The notes: generated by a model not told the origin, from the sequence alone. A stretch of 64,000 nucleotides of DNA from Marinobacter panjinensis (GCF_005298175.1 NZ_SZYH01000001.1:372001-436000); one strand, 5' to 3'. Positions 35,144 through 45,349 are shown, counted from the stretch's first letter. Numbers and translations: made by a program.

Positions 35144-36162
35144 TGCCTGAGACCAATGCCCTGATGCTTCGCGCACCTGCCAGTCGCCAGGGTGGAGTGG
35201 CACTGATCATGGTGCTGCTGGCCATGGCCCTGGTGGTCATGCTGGCCAGCGGTATGACGCAGCAGCAAAGTGTCCGGGTGTTTCGCGCCAGCCACTATCT
35301 TGCCCAGCAGCAGGGCCATAGTGTTGCCCTTGGGGCAGAGGCCTTTGCGCGGCAGATCCTTGTGCGGGATTTTGAGGAGGACAAGGAAGACAATGCCATG
35401 GTGGATAGTCTCGACGAGTTCTGGGCCCAGAATGCCGCGATACTTCCCATCGATGACAATGGCGTCGCTGAAGTACAGATTGATGACCTGGGCGGGCGGA
35501 TCAATCTCAATGACCTGGTACGCGGTAACGGGCAGGTTGATCCCCTGGTGCGCGACCGCATAAACCGTCTGCTCCAGGTACTGGAGATCACCACGGTCAA
35601 TGTCGATGCGCTCATTGACTGGATAGATCCGGATGACCAGACCGTCAGCGCCTACGGCGCGGAGGATGGGCAGTACCTGATGCAGGAGCCTGCTTACCGG
35701 GCCGGAAACCAGCCTTTCGTCACGGTTTCGGAGTTGAGGCTGATTGATGGTATGACTGAAGAGGCCTATCAGGCGTTAAGGCCTCATGTAACAGCCTTGC
35801 CGGTTGCGGGTCTGGGCATTAACGTCAATACCGCTTCCGCCGCCGTGTTGCGCTCCCTGCACGAAGAGCTGACACAGGTCCAGGCAGGCGCTATTCTTGA
35901 GAAACGCCAGGAAGAGCGCTTCGAGACGGTCCAGGATTTCCTGGCCCAGCCGGAATTCGCCGGCCTGGGGCTCAAATCCACGGGCCTCGGACTGCAAACA
36001 CGTTTTTTTGAAGTGGTGTCCCGGATTACCTACGATGACCGGGTTGCCAATCTGGTCAGCACGGTTTACCGCAGTCCCGAGGGCGAAATGCAGACAGTGC
36101 ACCGTGATACCGGCCAGAAAAACCGGATAACGAAAGAGCCGTTCAGCATCTCCGAAGAGTAG
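35140..36162 (+). CDS. gspK: Minor pseudopilin GspK
   Basis: A 340-residue tip pseudopilin. The hydrophobic segment begins GVALIMVLLAMALVVM and lacks the Glu at +5 present in other pseudopilins, which is normal for GspK. The body contains LGGRINLNDLV and NVNTASAAVLRSL, the latter a helix-hairpin-helix-like element shared by the family. The start is ATG 35140, overlapping gspJ. Confidence 0.93.
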   Translation: MMPETNALMLRAPASRQGGVALIMVLLAMALVVMLASGMTQQQSVRVFRASHYLAQQQGHSVALGAEAFARQILVRDFEEDKEDNAMVDSLDEFWAQNAAILPIDDNGVAEVQIDDLGGRINLNDLVRGNGQVDPLVRDRINRLLQVLEITTVNVDALIDWIDPDDQTVSAYGAEDGQYLMQEPAYRAGNQPFVTVSELRLIDGMTEEAYQALRPHVTALPVAGLGINVNTASAAVLRSLHEELTQVQAGAILEKRQEERFETVQDFLAQPEFAGLGLKSTGLGLQTRFFEVVSRITYDDRVANLVSTVYRSPEGEMQTVHRDTGQKNRITKEPFSISEE

Positions 36163-36254
36163 CTGGAGAGTGGCTGGAGTGCAGCTGAGGCCCCTGGAGT
36201 ACCATCAGTACCGACAATAAACGCCCGCAAAGGTCGAAAAGGAAACTGCTCAGA

Positions 36255-37571
36255 ATGTCATATCGCCTTTATGTCAGGCCCCGGCCACCCTATGCGGCCC
36301 CTGACACCACTCGTGACGTCACACCGGGAGCCCAGCTGTTCAACTGGGTTCTGCTTGATGCCAGCGGCGATGCCCAGGCTCGCGGAACAGCGGACCCGAA
36401 AGAAGAGATTGAACAGACGCTGGCCCAGAACGACCTTGAGAACGTTCTGCTGGTTGGATTGATCCCGGGTGAAGAGGCGCTTTTCTGTGTGGCGGATATT
36501 CCGGCCAAGCAGACCAGGTTTGTATACCAGGCATTGCCTTATGCGGTTGAGGAACAGATTGCCCAGGATATCGAGAATGTTCATCTTGCCCTGGGCAACC
36601 GCACCGAAAAGGGCTTCCGGGTGGCGGCGGTCGATCACCACCGGATGGCCGAGTGGGCTGCTATGTTCAGCGGATGGGAGCACCTGAAGCTTGAAGCGAT
36701 CTACCCCGATGCCGGCCTGCTTCCCATTACCGACGGTGGCTGGTCGATCTGTCTGGATGGTGAAACGGCCATGTTGGCGAGTGATCGGGGCGAGTGGCTC
36801 AGCGTTCAGGCGCGTAACCTTGCGATGTTTGCCCAGACCCTTGCACGGCCACCTTCTGATGAGGTTGTACCTGAGGTGCCAGTGACGGTGTACGGCACTC
36901 AACACGAGTTTGAACACCAGCAGGCTGACCTGGCTGAGCTCAAATCCTCCGGGCGACTGACGGTGAAAGAGCAGGCCCTGGAGCTGATGCCGCTGGAACT
37001 GCTGGCCCATGCCCATCATCACCATCTTTGCCAGCCGATCAATCTCTGCCAGGGTGAATACGGCATTCGTTCTCGTAAATCCAGCGCCCTGGCCCCCTGG
37101 AAGCCACTGTTCGCCGTTGCCAGTGTCTGGTTTGTCATCCAGATCGGTGTCGAGGTAGGCATGGGGGTTTACCACCAGCAGAAAGCTGACCAGCTCCAGC
37201 AAGAGGCCATGGCGATTTATCGCCAGGCGTTTCCGAATGATTCAAGAACGGATGCGCGTAATGTGCGCAGGGTGGTTGAGGGCCAGTTGCGCCAGATGCA
37301 ATCGGATGGCCCCGACGCCGGGTTTATTACCCTGATGAAATACACCGGCGAGCAGTACTCAAAAATCCCCGATGCGGGCTCGGTCGTGTTCAACTCGGTC
37401 AATTACAGCCGCAATCGTGGAGAGCTGGCAGTGGATGTGCGGGCAGACAGCTACAACAAGTTGAGTACCCTGAGAAACGGCCTGACAAGCCAGGGGCTGA
37501 GGGCGGAAATCGGCTCAGTGGTAAACGAATCTGACGGCGCCCGCGGTCGTTTGACGGTCTCAGGAGGATAA
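36255..37571 (+). CDS. gspL: Type II secretion protein GspL
   Basis: A 438-residue assembly-platform protein. The N-terminal ~240 residues are the actin-like cytoplasmic domain (LLVGLIPGEEALFC, PYAVEEQIAQDIENVHLA). It is followed by one membrane helix near residues 283-303 and a periplasmic ferredoxin-like domain. It binds GspE. A 92-base gap from gspK is the largest in the operon. GspM follows after four bases. Confidence 0.9.
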   Translation: MSYRLYVRPRPPYAAPDTTRDVTPGAQLFNWVLLDASGDAQARGTADPKEEIEQTLAQNDLENVLLVGLIPGEEALFCVADIPAKQTRFVYQALPYAVEEQIAQDIENVHLALGNRTEKGFRVAAVDHHRMAEWAAMFSGWEHLKLEAIYPDAGLLPITDGGWSICLDGETAMLASDRGEWLSVQARNLAMFAQTLARPPSDEVVPEVPVTVYGTQHEFEHQQADLAELKSSGRLTVKEQALELMPLELLAHAHHHHLCQPINLCQGEYGIRSRKSSALAPWKPLFAVASVWFVIQIGVEVGMGVYHQQKADQLQQEAMAIYRQAFPNDSRTDARNVRRVVEGQLRQMQSDGPDAGFITLMKYTGEQYSKIPDAGSVVFNSVNYSRNRGELAVDVRADSYNKLSTLRNGLTSQGLRAEIGSVVNESDGARGRLTVSGG

Positions 37572-37575
37572 CGTC

Positions 37576-38106
37576 ATGTTGAACAGAATCGGGGAGCAAC
37601 CAGCCGTCGGTAAACTGATTGCCCAGTATGATCAGTTGCCGCGCAGGGACCAGCAGGCGTTAACCGTTTTGGCGATTGCGGTTTTGCTGGGCATTCTTTA
37701 TTTTGCCATCTGGACACCTGCGGTAAGTTTCCATGATGACGCCATCAGCGAGCGGGAACGTTCCGCCGAGCTTCTGGCCTGGCTGGAAGCCAATCGCGAT
37801 TCCCTTCAGAGGCTGTCCGGCGTCAGTAGTGGCCAGGGAAATGCCGCGGTTAACACCCCGGAAGACGGCCGTGCGTTGATGTCGCTGGTTACCCGCAGTG
37901 CCGGAGAGGCAGGGCTGTCGCTGCAGCGCTTCGAGCCTAGCGGTGACAACGCGATTCGGGTCTGGCTTGAAGGTGCCCCCTTTACCGAGGTGGCAAGCTG
38001 GCTTGAGCAACTGAATACCGGGCATGGTGTCCAGATAGATCAGGCCTCCATGGATCGACAGAACGCCCCGGGCATGGTATCCGTACGCCTTACGTTAACA
38101 ATCTGA
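37576..38106 (+). CDS. gspM: Type II secretion protein GspM
   Basis: A 176-residue inner-membrane protein with one membrane helix (residues ~33-50) and a periplasmic domain of the GspM type. The end VSVRLTLTI is typical. It dimerises with GspL. It is the last recognisable gsp gene; gspN is absent. The GNAT gene begins 22 bases later. Confidence 0.88.
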   Translation: MLNRIGEQPAVGKLIAQYDQLPRRDQQALTVLAIAVLLGILYFAIWTPAVSFHDDAISERERSAELLAWLEANRDSLQRLSGVSSGQGNAAVNTPEDGRALMSLVTRSAGEAGLSLQRFEPSGDNAIRVWLEGAPFTEVASWLEQLNTGHGVQIDQASMDRQNAPGMVSVRLTLTI

Positions 38107-38128
38107 GACGAACGCTGGAGAACACAGG

Positions 38129-38794
38129 ATGATTGACGGCACAGACAACAAGAACAGCGCGGAGGCGGCTATTGTCCGTCTCGATGCAAGTGCCCGTAAC
38201 GAAGCCATATCGATATTGGTCAGCGCCTATCGGGATGAACCTACGTTCCAGTACCTGTTTGATCACCGCCGGCCCGGTTATGAGCAGCGGGTAAGGGCCA
38301 CGGTGCGGGAACTGATCGATCTCTACTTCGAGCTGGACCAGGACGCCATTGGCGTGATGGTGGATGATACGCTGATGGCGGTTGCGTTTATTGGTGAGCC
38401 TGAACTCAGGCTGAACCTGGCCGAGCAGATCAGTTGGCGCATCCGCATGGTACTTACCGCCGGCTTTGCCTGCACCCGCCGTTATCTCGACTACCACCAG
38501 AAAATCAAGGAAATGCTGCCGCAACCCCTCGCGCACCAGTTGCCGCTGATGGGGGTCAATCCCAAATACCAGAATAAGGGGTATGGGCGGATGTTACTGT
38601 CCGCTGTGGAAAAACTCTGCGCAGAAAACCCTAGCGGTAGTGGTCTTGTTCTTGATACTGGCAACAGCCGGTATCTGCCGTTTTACGAATCGGAAGGCTT
38701 TCGCAGCCTTGGCACCATTCGACTGGGTGATTTTGAAGACCACATACTGTTTCGTGAGGTCCACGCCGGAGAGGCCGTAAGGGCCCCCGGATAA
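38129..38794 (+). CDS. GNAT-family N-acetyltransferase
   Basis: A 221-residue acetyl-CoA-dependent transferase. The acetyl-CoA loop is in PKYQNKGYGRMLL (Q/RxxGxG/A motif) and the later strand is SGLVLDTGNSRYLPFYESEGF. The N-terminal part has an extra helical region (ELIDLYFELDQDA) seen in many uncharacterised GNATs. It follows gspM closely, so it could be the last gene of that operon, but a link to secretion is not evident. The substrate is unknown. Confidence 0.85.
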   Translation: MIDGTDNKNSAEAAIVRLDASARNEAISILVSAYRDEPTFQYLFDHRRPGYEQRVRATVRELIDLYFELDQDAIGVMVDDTLMAVAFIGEPELRLNLAEQISWRIRMVLTAGFACTRRYLDYHQKIKEMLPQPLAHQLPLMGVNPKYQNKGYGRMLLSAVEKLCAENPSGSGLVLDTGNSRYLPFYESEGFRSLGTIRLGDFEDHILFREVHAGEAVRAPG

Positions 38795-38827
38795 GCAAAC
38801 AGTCTTTTTTGCATTACAGGAGACGCT

Positions 38828-40189
38828 GTGTCTGACAAGCAGGATTTCGATCTTATTATTATTGGCGCCGGTTCCGGCGGTGTTCGACTGGCCCGGATGT
38901 CTGCTGCCAAGGGTGCACGTGTAGCTGTAGTTGAATCACGTTACCTTGGCGGAACCTGCGTCAATGTAGGCTGCGTTCCCAAAAAACTGTTCGTCTATGG
39001 GTCCCATGCCGGCGAGGATATCGAGGATGCGGCCGGGTATGGCTGGAATGTGCCTGGTGACCAGGTCACTTTTGACTGGACCCGGCTGGTGGCCAACAAG
39101 AATGCCGAAATCGAGCGGCTCAATGGCATATACGGCCGCATGCTGGAGAACGCAGGGGTTACGGTTATTGAAGGGACTGCCTCACTCGCGGATGCCAATA
39201 CCGTTGTTGTTGGTGATCAGACCTTCACCAGCAAACACATTACCATTGCGACCGGCAGCTGGCCTGTGGTGCCTGAGGTGCCGGGCAAGGAATGCGTCCT
39301 TACCTCAAACGAGATGTTTTACCTGCCGCAACTGCCAAAACAGGCTGTGGTCTGGGGTGGCGGTTACATTGCCGTGGAGTTTGCCGGTATTCTTGCCGGT
39401 CTAGGGGTGGAAACAACTCTGCTGTATCGGGGGGAGCTCTTCCTGCGGGGGTTTGACGACGATGTCCGGGACTTTACGGCGTCGGAGATGCGCAAGAAAG
39501 GTATCAACCTCCGTTTTGGCGTCAATATCGAATCCATTGAGACTGACAACGCTCACTATGCCGTCGACCTGACCGATGGCTCTCGCCTGAATACCGGGCT
39601 GGTCATGGCAGCGACGGGCCGCCGGGCGCTGGTGGACGGCCTTGGCCTGGAAGAACTGGGGGTTCAGCTAAGCGCCTCCGGGCACGTGGTGGTGGATGAC
39701 CATTTCCAGACCGCGGTTCCTTCCATTACGGCGTTGGGTGATGTGATTGGCACGCCCCAGCTGACACCGGTGGCCCTGGCCCAGGGCATGGTGCTCTCGC
39801 GGCGCCTGTTCGGGGATGGCAAGGGAGAAATGGATTACAGCAGCATCCCCACAGCCGTATTCTGCCAGCCCAATATCGGCACGGTTGGCCTGACCGAAGC
39901 AGAGGCTCGGGAGGCCGGCCATAAATTGCGCATTTACCGCTCCGAATTCAAACCCATGAAGCACACCCTCAGCGGGCGGGACGAGCGATCGCTGATGAAA
40001 CTGGTGGTGGATGATGAATCGGACCGCGTGCTTGGTGCGCATATGGTAGGGCCGGATGCCGGCGAGATTACCCAGGGAATCGCTGTTGCCATCAAGGCAG
40101 GGGCCACCAAGGCACAATTTGACAGCACCATAGGTATCCATCCGACCTCTGCAGAAGAGTTCGTCACCATGCGTGATCCCGTGGCGTAA
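38828..40189 (+). CDS. gor: Glutathione-disulfide reductase
   Basis: A 453-residue NADPH-dependent flavoenzyme keeping glutathione reduced. The redox-active disulfide is in [14 protein letters not shown] (Cys44, Cys49). The FAD motif [13 protein letters not shown], the NADPH domain [13 protein letters not shown] and the C-terminal catalytic GIHPTSAEE are intact. The start is GTG 38828, preceded by AGGAG. It is the usual length. Dihydrolipoamide dehydrogenase and mercuric reductase share the fold, but the Cys motif and C-terminus fit glutathione reductase. Confidence 0.9.
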   Translation: MSDKQDFDLIIIGAGSGGVRLARMSAAKGARVAVVESRYLGGTCVNVGCVPKKLFVYGSHAGEDIEDAAGYGWNVPGDQVTFDWTRLVANKNAEIERLNGIYGRMLENAGVTVIEGTASLADANTVVVGDQTFTSKHITIATGSWPVVPEVPGKECVLTSNEMFYLPQLPKQAVVWGGGYIAVEFAGILAGLGVETTLLYRGELFLRGFDDDVRDFTASEMRKKGINLRFGVNIESIETDNAHYAVDLTDGSRLNTGLVMAATGRRALVDGLGLEELGVQLSASGHVVVDDHFQTAVPSITALGDVIGTPQLTPVALAQGMVLSRRLFGDGKGEMDYSSIPTAVFCQPNIGTVGLTEAEAREAGHKLRIYRSEFKPMKHTLSGRDERSLMKLVVDDESDRVLGAHMVGPDAGEITQGIAVAIKAGATKAQFDSTIGIHPTSAEEFVTMRDPVA

Positions 40190-40207
40190 CCGCGTTTAGG
40201 CCGCTGT

Positions 40208-42154
40208 TTACATCCGTATCCAGCGGCTGAGCACCTGTCTCAGGTTTTCTTTTCTGACCGGCTTTGAGAGGTAATCGTTCATTCCCGCTTCGCGGCAGGT
40301 CGATTCGGTGCCCGGCAGTGCGTCAGCGGTGAGCGCAATGATCGGGGTACCACCCTGGCCGTTACTCTTTTCCCACTCCCGGATGCAGCGGGTGGTTTCG
40401 TACCCGTCCATCACCGGCATCTGGCAGTCCATCAGAATCACGTCATAGCCGGAGTGGTTGGTCTGTACCAGCTCCAGAGCCTCCTCACCATTGATCGCGG
40501 CATCGGCTTCAAATCCCAGGCGCCTGAGCAGGGCAGTAGCAACCCGCTGATTGACCATATTGTCTTCCACTACCAGCGCCCGGGCCTTGCCTTTCCCGGT
40601 TATCAGCGGGCCCGGATCTCTGGGGAGGGCTGAGGCTGGCGGGGTTGCCAGCTCAAACGGCAATTCGAAACGGAACGAGGAGCCCTTGCCAAGGTCGGTT
40701 TCCACCTCTACGTGGCCGCCCATCAGCTCCACCAGCCGTTGCACCAGGGAGAGTCCCATGCCGGTTCCACCGTAACGCCTGGAATGACCGGTTTCCAGCT
40801 GCTCGAAGGAGTTGAAAATATCGTGAATCCGTTCAACGGGAATGCCGCAACCGGAATCGGTTACGGTGCATTTCAGGACAACGCAGTTTTCCTCCAGCGA
40901 GAACCAGTCGGCCTGAACGTTGATGAAGCCGTCGCCAGTAAATTTGATGGCATTATCAATCAACCCGGCGACGATCTGTCGCAGTCTGGAGGCATCGCCA
41001 AGCACCAGGGGATGGTCTGGCCATTCCCCCACGAACTTGGTGGATAGTGTCAGGCCCTGCTGTTCGGCAATGTGACGATAGCTTGCCGTACAGTTGGTGA
41101 TCAGCTGTTGCAGGTCAAATTCACGGCTGTCCAGTTCCAGCGTTCCACGGTCGATGTGGGAGTAATCCAGAATATCGTTGATAACGGTCAGCAGGTCCTC
41201 GGTGGACTGGCGTGCGGTTTTCAGATAATCAATCTGGCGAGGGCTCAGTGGTTCCTCGGTGACCAGTTCAATCATGCCCAGCACGCCGTTGAGAGGGGTG
41301 CGCAGTTCATGGCTCATGGTTGCCAGGAACTCTGATTTCGACCGGTTGGCCAGTTCTGCCCGCTCCCTGGCTTTCTCTGTCGAGGCAAGTGTCTCGTCCC
41401 TCGATTGCTTCAGTGTTCTCAGATGGGTGGCCAGCGAGTTCAGGCTTTCTTCCAGTTCGCGAATTTCACGGGTAGTGCCGGTGCGGCTGACCGGAACTTC
41501 TTCATACTCCCGGTTGGTCAGTTTCGTCACCCGCCTGGAGAGACCGCGAATGGGAAAAATGATGCTGTTGAGGGAGTGGTTTACGATCAGCAACGTAAAC
41601 AGCAGCAGTGAAAAGCCAACGGCAAGCGATGTCCAGAGGATGTCCTGACGACGTGCAGCCAGTTGTTCCTTGTTAACACCAACCTGAACGGTGCCCACCC
41701 TCAGGGCGCCGGCGCCGAACCCATAATCCGGTTCAAACCACTCTGTCTCGCGGTCTCCACCCAGATCTACTGGCTGCTGCAGAATTTCCGATTCGAACAC
41801 ATCGAAGGTTTCGTCCGGCGTTGTTTTTAGCGGCTGTTCGGTAGACACAAAACCGACCTCGTCACCCATCAGGTTGGACACCCTGATCCATTGTGCCCGG
41901 CTGCGGCGCAGCGATTGCGAGAGAATCTGCTCAAGGGCTGCGGTGTTGCCGGATACCACCGCGTACTCAACAGCAGGAGCAAGGCTGTCAGCCAGCATCT
42001 GGCTGCTATCGGCCAGATCCTTGCGGGCATCATCGAGCCGTGCCGAGGTGAAAAACACCATAAGTACAACGAACATGACGATCGCCGGCGCGGCCCCCAA
42101 CAGCAGAAGCTTTCTGGAAAGCGGGGCCTGCTGCACGTCTGGTTGCTTATTCAT
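40208..42154 (-). CDS. Hybrid sensor histidine kinase with C-terminal receiver domain
   Basis: A 648-residue membrane kinase. Two hydrophobic segments (residues ~16-38 and ~185-205) bracket a periplasmic sensor, followed by HAMP and a coiled coil. HisKA has the phospho-His in SHELRTPLNGVLG. HATPase has DNAIKFTGDG and RYGGTGMGLSL. The receiver has VILMDCQMPVMDGYE and the Lys in LSKPVRKENL. I chose ATG 42154, with AGGAGG six bases upstream, which overlaps the previous gene by eight bases. It should be the receptor for the upstream substrate-binding-like protein and TonB receptor. Confidence 0.92.
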   Translation of the reverse strand: MNKQPDVQQAPLSRKLLLLGAAPAIVMFVVLMVFFTSARLDDARKDLADSSQMLADSLAPAVEYAVVSGNTAALEQILSQSLRRSRAQWIRVSNLMGDEVGFVSTEQPLKTTPDETFDVFESEILQQPVDLGGDRETEWFEPDYGFGAGALRVGTVQVGVNKEQLAARRQDILWTSLAVGFSLLLFTLLIVNHSLNSIIFPIRGLSRRVTKLTNREYEEVPVSRTGTTREIRELEESLNSLATHLRTLKQSRDETLASTEKARERAELANRSKSEFLATMSHELRTPLNGVLGMIELVTEEPLSPRQIDYLKTARQSTEDLLTVINDILDYSHIDRGTLELDSREFDLQQLITNCTASYRHIAEQQGLTLSTKFVGEWPDHPLVLGDASRLRQIVAGLIDNAIKFTGDGFINVQADWFSLEENCVVLKCTVTDSGCGIPVERIHDIFNSFEQLETGHSRRYGGTGMGLSLVQRLVELMGGHVEVETDLGKGSSFRFELPFELATPPASALPRDPGPLITGKGKARALVVEDNMVNQRVATALLRRLGFEADAAINGEEALELVQTNHSGYDVILMDCQMPVMDGYETTRCIREWEKSNGQGGTPIIALTADALPGTESTCREAGMNDYLSKPVRKENLRQVLSRWIRM

Positions 42155-43124
42155 CAGCAGCCTCCTCGGGCCCGGCAAGCTGCTCCATTACCGATGTAAT
42201 AATGTCCTGCCTGTCAGGCAACGGAATATTCAGGGATCTCGCCACTTGCAGGTTCAGATCGATACTGAAGTTTTCCGGATAAGCTGGCGCAGGAAACTGG
42301 CCGCTGGCCCGGTAATCTTCGATGTAGTCCGCTGCCAGTTCAGCAATCCGGGTCAGGGGTGTGTAGGTGGACGCCAGTGATCCCGCCTTTACATAAGCCT
42401 GACTCGGGCCAATGACAATCCGGTTGCGCCGGTAAGCTGTGAGCAGGATGTGCTTGATGGTTCTCGGGTTGTAGATGCTGCTGTCAGGCGCAGCGAGAAT
42501 GAAATCCCCGTAGCTCAGCGCCCGGATCAGAGTTGGTATCAGCTTGTCATCGGAAGTGACAACAAATATTTTGCCCTCCATTCCATAGTCGGGAAGCTGT
42601 TCCGTTACCGGCTCATATATTTCAACCGTATCAGGGCGTGCCAACATCGCCACCCGGGTGGCTTGCGGCAGAATGACCCCGCCGGCTATGGCCTGCCGCA
42701 GAAGGGGAGGGTTGTAAAGAATGCCAGAGATGGAACCACCGGAGCGATCGGCATAGCCGTCGATGAATGTCTCATCCACGAGCAGTGCCAGGATAGGTAC
42801 GCGTTTGTCCTCCTGACGAACGCGGGTAAAGGCCTCGGCGCCAAGGGCAATAACGGGCGTTGTCGTATCCTGGGAGGTTTGCCCCCGGCTGAAAGCCCGG
42901 ATAACCGTTGAACTTCCCAGTGCGTCTTCAAGCAGGGATAGCATGCGGCGGTTCAGGGCATTATTCGCGGACCCGGCAAGGTAGACCAGTGCACCGGTGT
43001 CGGATTGAGCGACTGCAGGATGAGGTGGCGTGACAACCAGAAAAAGGGCAAGGATAACCAGATACCATCTGGTTACAGGCGACGCTGTTCTTGCCGGGTT
43101 GTTCGGGTTATCTGGTGCTTTCAT
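42147..43124 (-). CDS. ABC_sub_bind-like periplasmic protein without a transporter
   Basis: A 325-residue exported protein. A signal peptide covers residues ~18-39 (WYLVILALFLVVTPP, cleaved near AVAQS). The mature part resembles the ABC_sub_bind family: PVIALGAEAFTRV, the type-1 periplasmic-binding fold, and ISGILYNPPLLRQAI. No permease or ATPase gene is near. It lies between a TonB-dependent receptor and a hybrid kinase on the same strand and overlaps the kinase. I infer that it presents a ligand to the kinase sensor; the ligand is unknown. Confidence 0.75.
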   Translation of the reverse strand: MKAPDNPNNPARTASPVTRWYLVILALFLVVTPPHPAVAQSDTGALVYLAGSANNALNRRMLSLLEDALGSSTVIRAFSRGQTSQDTTTPVIALGAEAFTRVRQEDKRVPILALLVDETFIDGYADRSGGSISGILYNPPLLRQAIAGGVILPQATRVAMLARPDTVEIYEPVTEQLPDYGMEGKIFVVTSDDKLIPTLIRALSYGDFILAAPDSSIYNPRTIKHILLTAYRRNRIVIGPSQAYVKAGSLASTYTPLTRIAELAADYIEDYRASGQFPAPAYPENFSIDLNLQVARSLNIPLPDRQDIITSVMEQLAGPEEAADE

Positions 43125-43156
43125 ACCATCCGGGGTCTGATGACGTCCGTGTTGTT

Positions 43157-45349
43157 TCAGAATCTTACGCCCGCTTCAACGAAGAACTGATTGTGATCTT
43201 TGATAATGTTGTCCGGGCTGAGAGTCGGGTCCGTGTTCAGATAGTGTTGCATGGTTAACGCCAGTTCGTAACTGTAGCCGGTGTGAAAAACCTGCCGGGC
43301 CAGCCGGAAATCGGCCCGTTCGAACTGGGAACGGCGGAATTCGTCGGCAAAATAGAAAGCGGCCGAGGAGGTCAGGTCAAACGGCAAGTCCTGAATCCAC
43401 GCGAAGCTTCCCGAGTGCCGGACAGATAGCCGCCCCAGCAGATCGATGGCGTATTGTTTGTCCCCGGCATCACGGTCATTTTCCCCGGTGTAGCGTCCGT
43501 CCTGATCCAGGTAAGCATAGGTCACGCGGAGTTTGGTGCCCGGGAAATCCAGGGATGCTTCTACTTCGAAACCCTTCTGATCCAGTGCGACATTGTTATC
43601 AATGGTCCAGTCCTCTTCATTAATAATGCCACTGATCATGTCCCTGAGTTGATCGTTAAAGTACCGGACCTCCAGAGAAACAATAGATGAGTCGAGGTAG
43701 TACTGGCCGAAATAGCTTATTTCCCGTGATGTTATGCGCTCTTCTTCAAGTGTCTTGCCAAGCGTGGATGTAGCGGGATTTACCAGGTCTTCCACAAGGA
43801 ACCTCTGGCCTTCCGCGGCCTCGAAGGGCGGCCGGACGTTTCTGACGCGATAGGACCAGTCCGGATTCTGCTCGAAGGCATCCGGTGTCCGGACAGCCCT
43901 GGAGTAGACGAAACGCAGGGTATGATTGTTCGAGAGGATAAAGTTTGCAGCAAGTCGCGGGGAGAAATACACCTCATCCGTTGTGGTTGTTTTCTCCCAG
44001 TTGCCACCGGAATTCAACGTTAGCCAGCGAAAAGGTGAGTATTCGAGGTTGCCGAATACCCGCGACTGGTAGTTATTGCCGCGGCCGTTAAAAAATGTCT
44101 CGGACCGATAGGTATCCTTGCGGTAGCCCAGACCGGAGACAAGTTTCAGGTCCGGACTGAACAGAATGGTATCCTGAATCTCGAACTCCAGGCGGGACTC
44201 TTCAGTATCCTCATTCAGGTTGGCCTTGAAGGGATCGGTATCGCCCGGTTCACATGCCCTGAGCTCGGGGGTTGGTGTATTCGGATCACGAATGTCGATG
44301 AACTGGTCCTGGGGAATGCAGATGGTCCACCTTTGCCTGCGATCGTAATTCTGGAACGACGCCTGAACATGGTAGAAGTGGCGTTCCGAGGTGGTAACGT
44401 TCAGCCGTGTCTGGAGGTAATAGTCGTCAACCAGGATATCAGGGTCCCGGTCCGCACCCAGCTTGCCGGTTTTGCGCGCGTCTTCCTCGTCCACGCCATC
44501 GACAATGCCGGCTCTGAAATCGAGATCATAGTCGTTGCTGAAAACAAGATTGCTGTCGTAATTGAACGTGTTCATATCGTACCCGTCATGAAACGGGTAG
44601 ACCTTGTTGTCGTCTACCTGCTCATCGAAGCCATCTGACCTTCGCTTTTCATAGGCCAGACGCCACTTGTAGTCGTCAATGGCGTCGCCCACAGAGCCGA
44701 ATGCCCGACGGTAGCCCCGCGAACCCGAGATGGCGCGCAGTTTAACGCCAGCGGTGCCCTCGGGCGCATGGGTAATGATGTTGATGGTGCCCAGGAATGC
44801 GTTGATGCCATAGGCTGCGCTGTTGGGGCCGCGGCTGATCTCAATCCGCTCAATCAGTTCCAGCGGCACCGGCATGGAATTCCAGTCCATGTCCGACAGG
44901 CTGGGGGTATAGGCGGTGCGACCGTCAATCTGAACCTGCAGCCGGCGCTGCTCATAGTGTACGGTTCCGTGGTAACTTGTAACCGGCTGGTTACTGCCTA
45001 CCGAATTTACTGTCATGCCTGGTACCAGGCGGAAAACCTCGACCAGGTTCATGATGCCGAGATCCCGGATCATGTCTCCGGTAATGATGGTGGTTGTGCC
45101 AGGAACCCGGGACTTCGGTTGTCTGAGCCGGGTAGTGGTCAGAACTTCGGGAATAGCCGAGCCCGCTTCAAAGGCTTCAGGGGCGTCACTGAGGGCCGTC
45201 AGGTCATAGGTTTCGGGAATATCGTCCTCTGCTTCCGCCGTTGTAGCGGTGGCAATGACGCCAGCCAACAGGATGGGAATCAGGCGAAGACACATCCGGG
45301 AACGCCCGGGAAGCTCCGGATTTTTAAAGGGATAGTTCGTAACGGACAT
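43157..45349 (-). CDS. TonB-dependent outer-membrane receptor
   Basis: A 730-residue outer-membrane beta barrel with a plug. The signal peptide begins near residue 19 (MCLRLIPILLAGVIA then TATTAEA), so Met19 (base 45295) is a possible start. The plug has TTIITGDMIRDLGIMNL, RISRGPNSAAYGINAFLG-like sequence and HAPEGTAGV. The barrel ends with a terminal Phe (VEAGVRF), as normal for BAM targeting. No iron-, siderophore- or B12-linked gene is nearby. It is the first gene of a trio with the binding protein and hybrid kinase, so a sensing role is likely. Its substrate is unknown. Confidence 0.88.
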   Translation of the reverse strand: MSVTNYPFKNPELPGRSRMCLRLIPILLAGVIATATTAEAEDDIPETYDLTALSDAPEAFEAGSAIPEVLTTTRLRQPKSRVPGTTTIITGDMIRDLGIMNLVEVFRLVPGMTVNSVGSNQPVTSYHGTVHYEQRRLQVQIDGRTAYTPSLSDMDWNSMPVPLELIERIEISRGPNSAAYGINAFLGTINIITHAPEGTAGVKLRAISGSRGYRRAFGSVGDAIDDYKWRLAYEKRRSDGFDEQVDDNKVYPFHDGYDMNTFNYDSNLVFSNDYDLDFRAGIVDGVDEEDARKTGKLGADRDPDILVDDYYLQTRLNVTTSERHFYHVQASFQNYDRRQRWTICIPQDQFIDIRDPNTPTPELRACEPGDTDPFKANLNEDTEESRLEFEIQDTILFSPDLKLVSGLGYRKDTYRSETFFNGRGNNYQSRVFGNLEYSPFRWLTLNSGGNWEKTTTTDEVYFSPRLAANFILSNNHTLRFVYSRAVRTPDAFEQNPDWSYRVRNVRPPFEAAEGQRFLVEDLVNPATSTLGKTLEEERITSREISYFGQYYLDSSIVSLEVRYFNDQLRDMISGIINEEDWTIDNNVALDQKGFEVEASLDFPGTKLRVTYAYLDQDGRYTGENDRDAGDKQYAIDLLGRLSVRHSGSFAWIQDLPFDLTSSAAFYFADEFRRSQFERADFRLARQVFHTGYSYELALTMQHYLNTDPTLSPDNIIKDHNQFFVEAGVRF

